DNA of 64,000 nt from Streptomyces globosus. GTDB taxonomy: Bacteria; Actinomycetota; Actinomycetes; Streptomycetales; Streptomycetaceae. The position numbers were made by a program, and so were the translations under genes. The DNA lies in the NCBI RefSeq assembly GCF_003325375.1, contig NZ_CP030862.1:1429501-1493500 (forward strand), given 5' to 3'. Below, one piece after another: positions 61,218-64,000 of this stretch (positions are counted from its first letter, which is position 1; each line of letters starts with the position of its first letter). The notes beneath the pieces are model-generated. The model saw only the letters and a program-made list of their open reading frames with translations, searched no databases and had not been told where the DNA came from.

Positions 61218-62597
61218 ATGCATGTGAACGCCGACACCGCGGACAGGGAGAGCCGGCGGCTCGCCTGGTGCGTGGCGCTCCTGCTGCGCCACGCACCGGA
61301 CGCGGTCGCCCCGGCCCTGTGGGCGCGCCTCGACGCGCCCGCGCGCCGCTTCCTGTGCCGCGACGAGCGCCTCCCGGCCTCCGCGGTCACCCTGCTGCTG
61401 CGCGGCGGCAGCGAGGAGGACCGCCGCACCGTCGCCCGCAACCCGCACGTCCTGGGCCGCCCCCTGCCGGGCCTGCCCGGGCCCGCCCGCTACGCAGCCC
61501 GCCCCGCCCCCGCCCCCGCGCTCCTGGCGACCTTCCGCTCCGAACTCGGACGGCCCCCGCACCCTCCGCTCTCCGACGCCGAGACGGTCGCCCTGCTGCG
61601 CCGGCACGGCAGCCGCCGGCCCCGGATCCCGCTGGACGTCCTGCGGCTGGGCGGGCGCCCGCCCGCGCCCGCGCTGCTGCTGCGCGAGCACGCCCGCGCG
61701 CCGCTGCCGCCCGGCTCCGTCGAGGCCCTCCTGCTCGCCGGCGGCCTGGACGCCGCCACCGCCCTCGCCCTCCTCGACACCCGCGCGGCCCCCGCGTACG
61801 GCCCCGACTGGCACCGGCCCGCCGTCCGCGCCCTCCGCGCCGGAATCGTCACCTTCGACGAGCTCGCCGCCGCCGTCGCCCCCGCACACCGCACGCTGCT
61901 CCTCGGCCGCGCCCACACCGCCGGCCGGCTCGGCTGGAACCTCGCCGAGCAGGCCGGCATGCGCGCCGCCCTGACGCGCGCCCTGCGCCCGCACCTCGGC
62001 GACGACCCGCGCCTGTGGGCCGAGTTGGAGCGCCACGCCCCCGCCTTCCCGGGCACCCTGCCCGAGCTGGCGGCCGCCGTCGCCGCCGGCACCGCCGCGG
62101 ACGCCGCCCCCGGCGCGGACGCCGCCGGTCCGCGCCCGCCGGAGGACATACCCGGGCTCGCGGAGGCCGTCGCCGACCTCGCCCCCGGCCCGCCCCCGGC
62201 AGGCGGCGGCGTCCACCGCGAGCTTGCCCTGGCCAGCCTCGCCGTCCCCAACGCCATGGGCGACCTCCGCGAGGACGTCCGCTGGGTGCGCGCCTGCCTC
62301 GACCGCGGCCTCCTCACCGGCGCCGACGTCATCCGCCACAAGGCCCCCGCCGCCTGGGCCCTGGACGAGGACCACTGGCTCGGCGAGGTGGACGGCCCCG
62401 ACCGGCACGACCGCCCCCGCGCCTTCCTCGCCGCCCGCGCCGAGGCCGAACGCCTCCTCGACGCCGCGCTCGGCACCGACCCCGGCGCCTGGTGGGACAC
62501 CGCCCGCGCCCTGCCCGACTTCGCGGGGACGCTGCCCGAGCTGCTCGCCGCGGTCGTCAGCGGCGACTACCGGGAGGGCGTGTCCCACCGCTCCTGA
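61218..62597 (+). CDS. Hypothetical protein with an internal repeat
   Basis: Protein of 459 residues, Ala/Leu/Arg/Pro-rich, no family recognised. Two related segments lie about 160 residues apart: ERHAPAFPGTLPELAAAVAAG and ARALPDFAGTLPELLAAVVSG. Helical throughout by composition, with no membrane helix or signal. ATG 61218 follows GAGGGG by 7 bases. It ends 20 bases before dxr, whose own -10 box lies in that gap. Confidence 0.72.
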   Translation: MHVNADTADRESRRLAWCVALLLRHAPDAVAPALWARLDAPARRFLCRDERLPASAVTLLLRGGSEEDRRTVARNPHVLGRPLPGLPGPARYAARPAPAPALLATFRSELGRPPHPPLSDAETVALLRRHGSRRPRIPLDVLRLGGRPPAPALLLREHARAPLPPGSVEALLLAGGLDAATALALLDTRAAPAYGPDWHRPAVRALRAGIVTFDELAAAVAPAHRTLLLGRAHTAGRLGWNLAEQAGMRAALTRALRPHLGDDPRLWAELERHAPAFPGTLPELAAAVAAGTAADAAPGADAAGPRPPEDIPGLAEAVADLAPGPPPAGGGVHRELALASLAVPNAMGDLREDVRWVRACLDRGLLTGADVIRHKAPAAWALDEDHWLGEVDGPDRHDRPRAFLAARAEAERLLDAALGTDPGAWWDTARALPDFAGTLPELLAAVVSGDYREGVSHRS

Positions 62598-62605
62598 CGT
62601 GACGC

Positions 62606-62611
62606 GACAAT
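62606..62611 (+). promoter_or_regulatory. -10 box placed for a leaderless dxr mRNA
   Basis: GACAAT ends 6 bases before ATG 62618, with six G in the gap. No Shine-Dalgarno sequence spaced for translation was found. Similar spacing occurs before sipW, the TetR gene, the small membrane protein and the GDPD gene. Confidence 0.4.
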
Positions 62612-62617
62612 GGGGGG

Positions 62618-63871
62618 ATGAGCGACAGTCCAGCCCCCCTTGCCGATCCGCACCTCCTCTACGACGCCGCGGACGGCCGACGGGACATCGTCATCCTCGG
62701 CTCCACCGGGTCCATCGGTACCCAGGCCATCGACCTCGCCCTGCGCAACCCGGACCGGTTCCGGGTGACCGCGCTGTCGGCCGCCGGCGGGCGCACCGGG
62801 CTGCTCGCCGAGCAGGCCCGGCGGCTGCGCGTCACAGCGGTGGCCGTGGCCCGGGAGGACGCCGTACCGGCCCTGAAGGAGGCGCTGAGCGAGCAGTACG
62901 GCGCGTCCGAGCCGCTGCCCGAGATCCTCGCCGGGCCGGACGCGGCGACCGAGATCGCCGCCTCTGAGTGCCACACCGTCCTCAACGGCATCACCGGCTC
63001 CATCGGCCTCGCGCCGACCCTGGCCGCGCTCCGGGCGGGCCGCACCCTCGCCCTGGCCAACAAGGAGTCGCTGATCGTCGGCGGGCCGCTGGTCAAGGAG
63101 CTCGCGCAGCCCGGCCAGATCATCCCCGTCGACTCCGAGCACGCGGCCCTCTTCCAGGCCCTCGCCGCCGGCACCCGGGCCGACGTCCGCAAGCTCGTCG
63201 TGACCGCCTCCGGTGGCCCGTTCCGCGGCCGCACCCGCGCCGAACTGGCCTCCGTCACCGTCGAGGACGCCCTCGCGCACCCCACCTGGGCGATGGGCCC
63301 GGTCATCACCGTCAACTCGGCGACCCTGGTCAACAAGGGGCTGGAGGTCATCGAGGCGCACCTGCTCTACGACATCCCCTTCGACCGCATCGAGGTCGTC
63401 GTCCACCCGCAGTCCTACGTCCACTCGATGGTGGAGTTCTCCGACGGCTCCACCCTCGCCCAGGCCACCCCGCCGGACATGCGCGGCCCCATCGCGATCG
63501 GCCTCGGCTGGCCGCAGCGCGTCCCCGACGCCGCCCCCGCCTTCGACTGGACCAAGGCTTCCACCTGGGAGTTCTTCCCGCTCGACACCGAGGCGTTCCC
63601 CGCCGTGGACCTCGCCCGGCACGTGGGCACCCTCGGCTCCACCGCACCCGCCGTCTTCAATGCGGCGAACGAGGAGTGCGTGGACGCCTTCCTGGCCGGT
63701 CGGCTGCCGTTCACCGCAATCATGGATACGGTCTCTGCCGTGGTCGATGAGCACGGGACGCCGGACGCGGGAACTTCCCTCACCGTCGCGGACGTCCTTG
63801 AAGCGGAGACCTGGGCCAGGGCCCGGGCACGGGAGATGGCGGCCGGAGCCGCCGTGGAGGCGCGCGCATGA
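62618..63871 (+). CDS. dxr: 1-deoxy-D-xylulose 5-phosphate reductoisomerase
   Basis: NADPH enzyme that converts DXP to methylerythritol phosphate in isoprenoid synthesis. The protein has 417 residues. NADPH-binding [37 protein letters not shown] and [15 protein letters not shown] match. The metal-binding region [17 protein letters not shown] is also present. ATG 62618 would be leaderless. Its stop overlaps the next gene by ATGA (63868-63871), the common dxr/site-2 protease pair. Confidence 0.96.
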   Translation: MSDSPAPLADPHLLYDAADGRRDIVILGSTGSIGTQAIDLALRNPDRFRVTALSAAGGRTGLLAEQARRLRVTAVAVAREDAVPALKEALSEQYGASEPLPEILAGPDAATEIAASECHTVLNGITGSIGLAPTLAALRAGRTLALANKESLIVGGPLVKELAQPGQIIPVDSEHAALFQALAAGTRADVRKLVVTASGGPFRGRTRAELASVTVEDALAHPTWAMGPVITVNSATLVNKGLEVIEAHLLYDIPFDRIEVVVHPQSYVHSMVEFSDGSTLAQATPPDMRGPIAIGLGWPQRVPDAAPAFDWTKASTWEFFPLDTEAFPAVDLARHVGTLGSTAPAVFNAANEECVDAFLAGRLPFTAIMDTVSAVVDEHGTPDAGTSLTVADVLEAETWARARAREMAAGAAVEARA

Positions 63872-64000
63872 CAGCACTCATGACGGTGCTCGGCATACTG
63901 GTCTTCGTGGTCGGGCTGCTCGTCTCCATCGCCTGGCACGAGCTCGGCCACCTCTCCACGGCCAAGCTCTTCGGCATCCGCGTGCCCCAGTACATGGTCG
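63868..64000 (+). CDS. Site-2 protease (RseP-like), 3' end missing
   Basis: Intramembrane metalloprotease; only the first 44 residues are in the window. The start [16 protein letters not shown] is a membrane helix and the active-site motif HELGH lies at about residues 24-28, followed by [17 protein letters not shown] sequence. It overlaps dxr by ATGA. The frame is open to the end of the window, so the rest of the gene lies to the right. Confidence 0.93.
   Translation, partial: MTALMTVLGILVFVVGLLVSIAWHELGHLSTAKLFGIRVPQYMV

Noticed and set aside
1..64000. tRNA or rRNA genes.
   Set aside because: No cloverleaf-like segment with GTTC-type T-arms or rRNA-like sequence was noticed in the intergenic regions; a covariance search would be decisive.

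Overview
The window is a chromosomal stretch of very high GC (about 72%) with strong third-position G/C, frequent GTG starts and stop-start overlaps (TGATG, ATGA). Marker genes (sporulation sigma factor whiG, a four-gene type I signal peptidase array, actinobacterial DUF2469, the rpsB-tsf-pyrH-frr-cdsA block and the dxr/site-2 protease pair) identify it as a Streptomyces or close relative. All gene names come from motif and family recognition by reading; no database search was possible.

Layout. 1-9.5 kb: 3' part of an archaeal/eukaryotic-type prolyl-tRNA synthetase gene, a SprT-like protein, then the translation operon rpsP-khpA-rimM-trmD-rplS, the signal peptidases sipW-X-Y-Z, a NUDIX gene and a DUF2469 gene. 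9.6-15.2 kb: yraN-comM-dprA, whiG, a TetR regulator and a convergent M23-like gene. 15.3-21.3 kb: rpsB-tsf-pyrH-frr-cdsA, a strong terminator, rlmN. 21.3-25.4 kb: a TPP riboswitch with a terminator platform followed by the thiamine ABC operon thiB-thiP-thiQ. 25.4-28.2 kb (minus): a DMT-type membrane protein and a two-gene ABC system.

28.4-52.9 kb is dominated by polyamine and GABA catabolism: an Lrp regulator with a class III aminotransferase, two gamma-aminobutyraldehyde-type dehydrogenases, two putrescine-type binding lipoproteins, a complete PotDABC importer, a PuuB-like FAD oxidase, gabT, a PucR/CdaR regulator and a gabD-like dehydrogenase. Together they could take putrescine to succinate. 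Interleaved are a probable 6-aminodeoxyfutalosine deaminase (menaquinone pathway), a glycerophosphodiester phosphodiesterase, a NADAR protein, a PAP2 phosphatase and an orphan VirD4/TraG-like ATPase.

52.87-58.24 kb is the accessory part. It lies between two copies of a 23-bp direct repeat, the left one being the 3' arm of the gabD terminator hairpin. It holds two divergent operons: an XRE-type regulator, a YdcF-type protein and a WbqC-like protein on the minus strand, and a resolvase-fold protein, a small unknown protein, an adenosylhomocysteinase-like enzyme and a NUDIX protein on the plus strand. I could not match this cassette to a described system, and it is the best candidate for something new.

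58.3-64 kb returns to core genes: a secreted protein made of three 39-residue repeats, an acyl-CoA dehydrogenase, an unknown 459-aa protein, dxr and the start of a site-2 protease gene. I saw no tRNA, rRNA, CRISPR array, insertion sequence or complete integrase.
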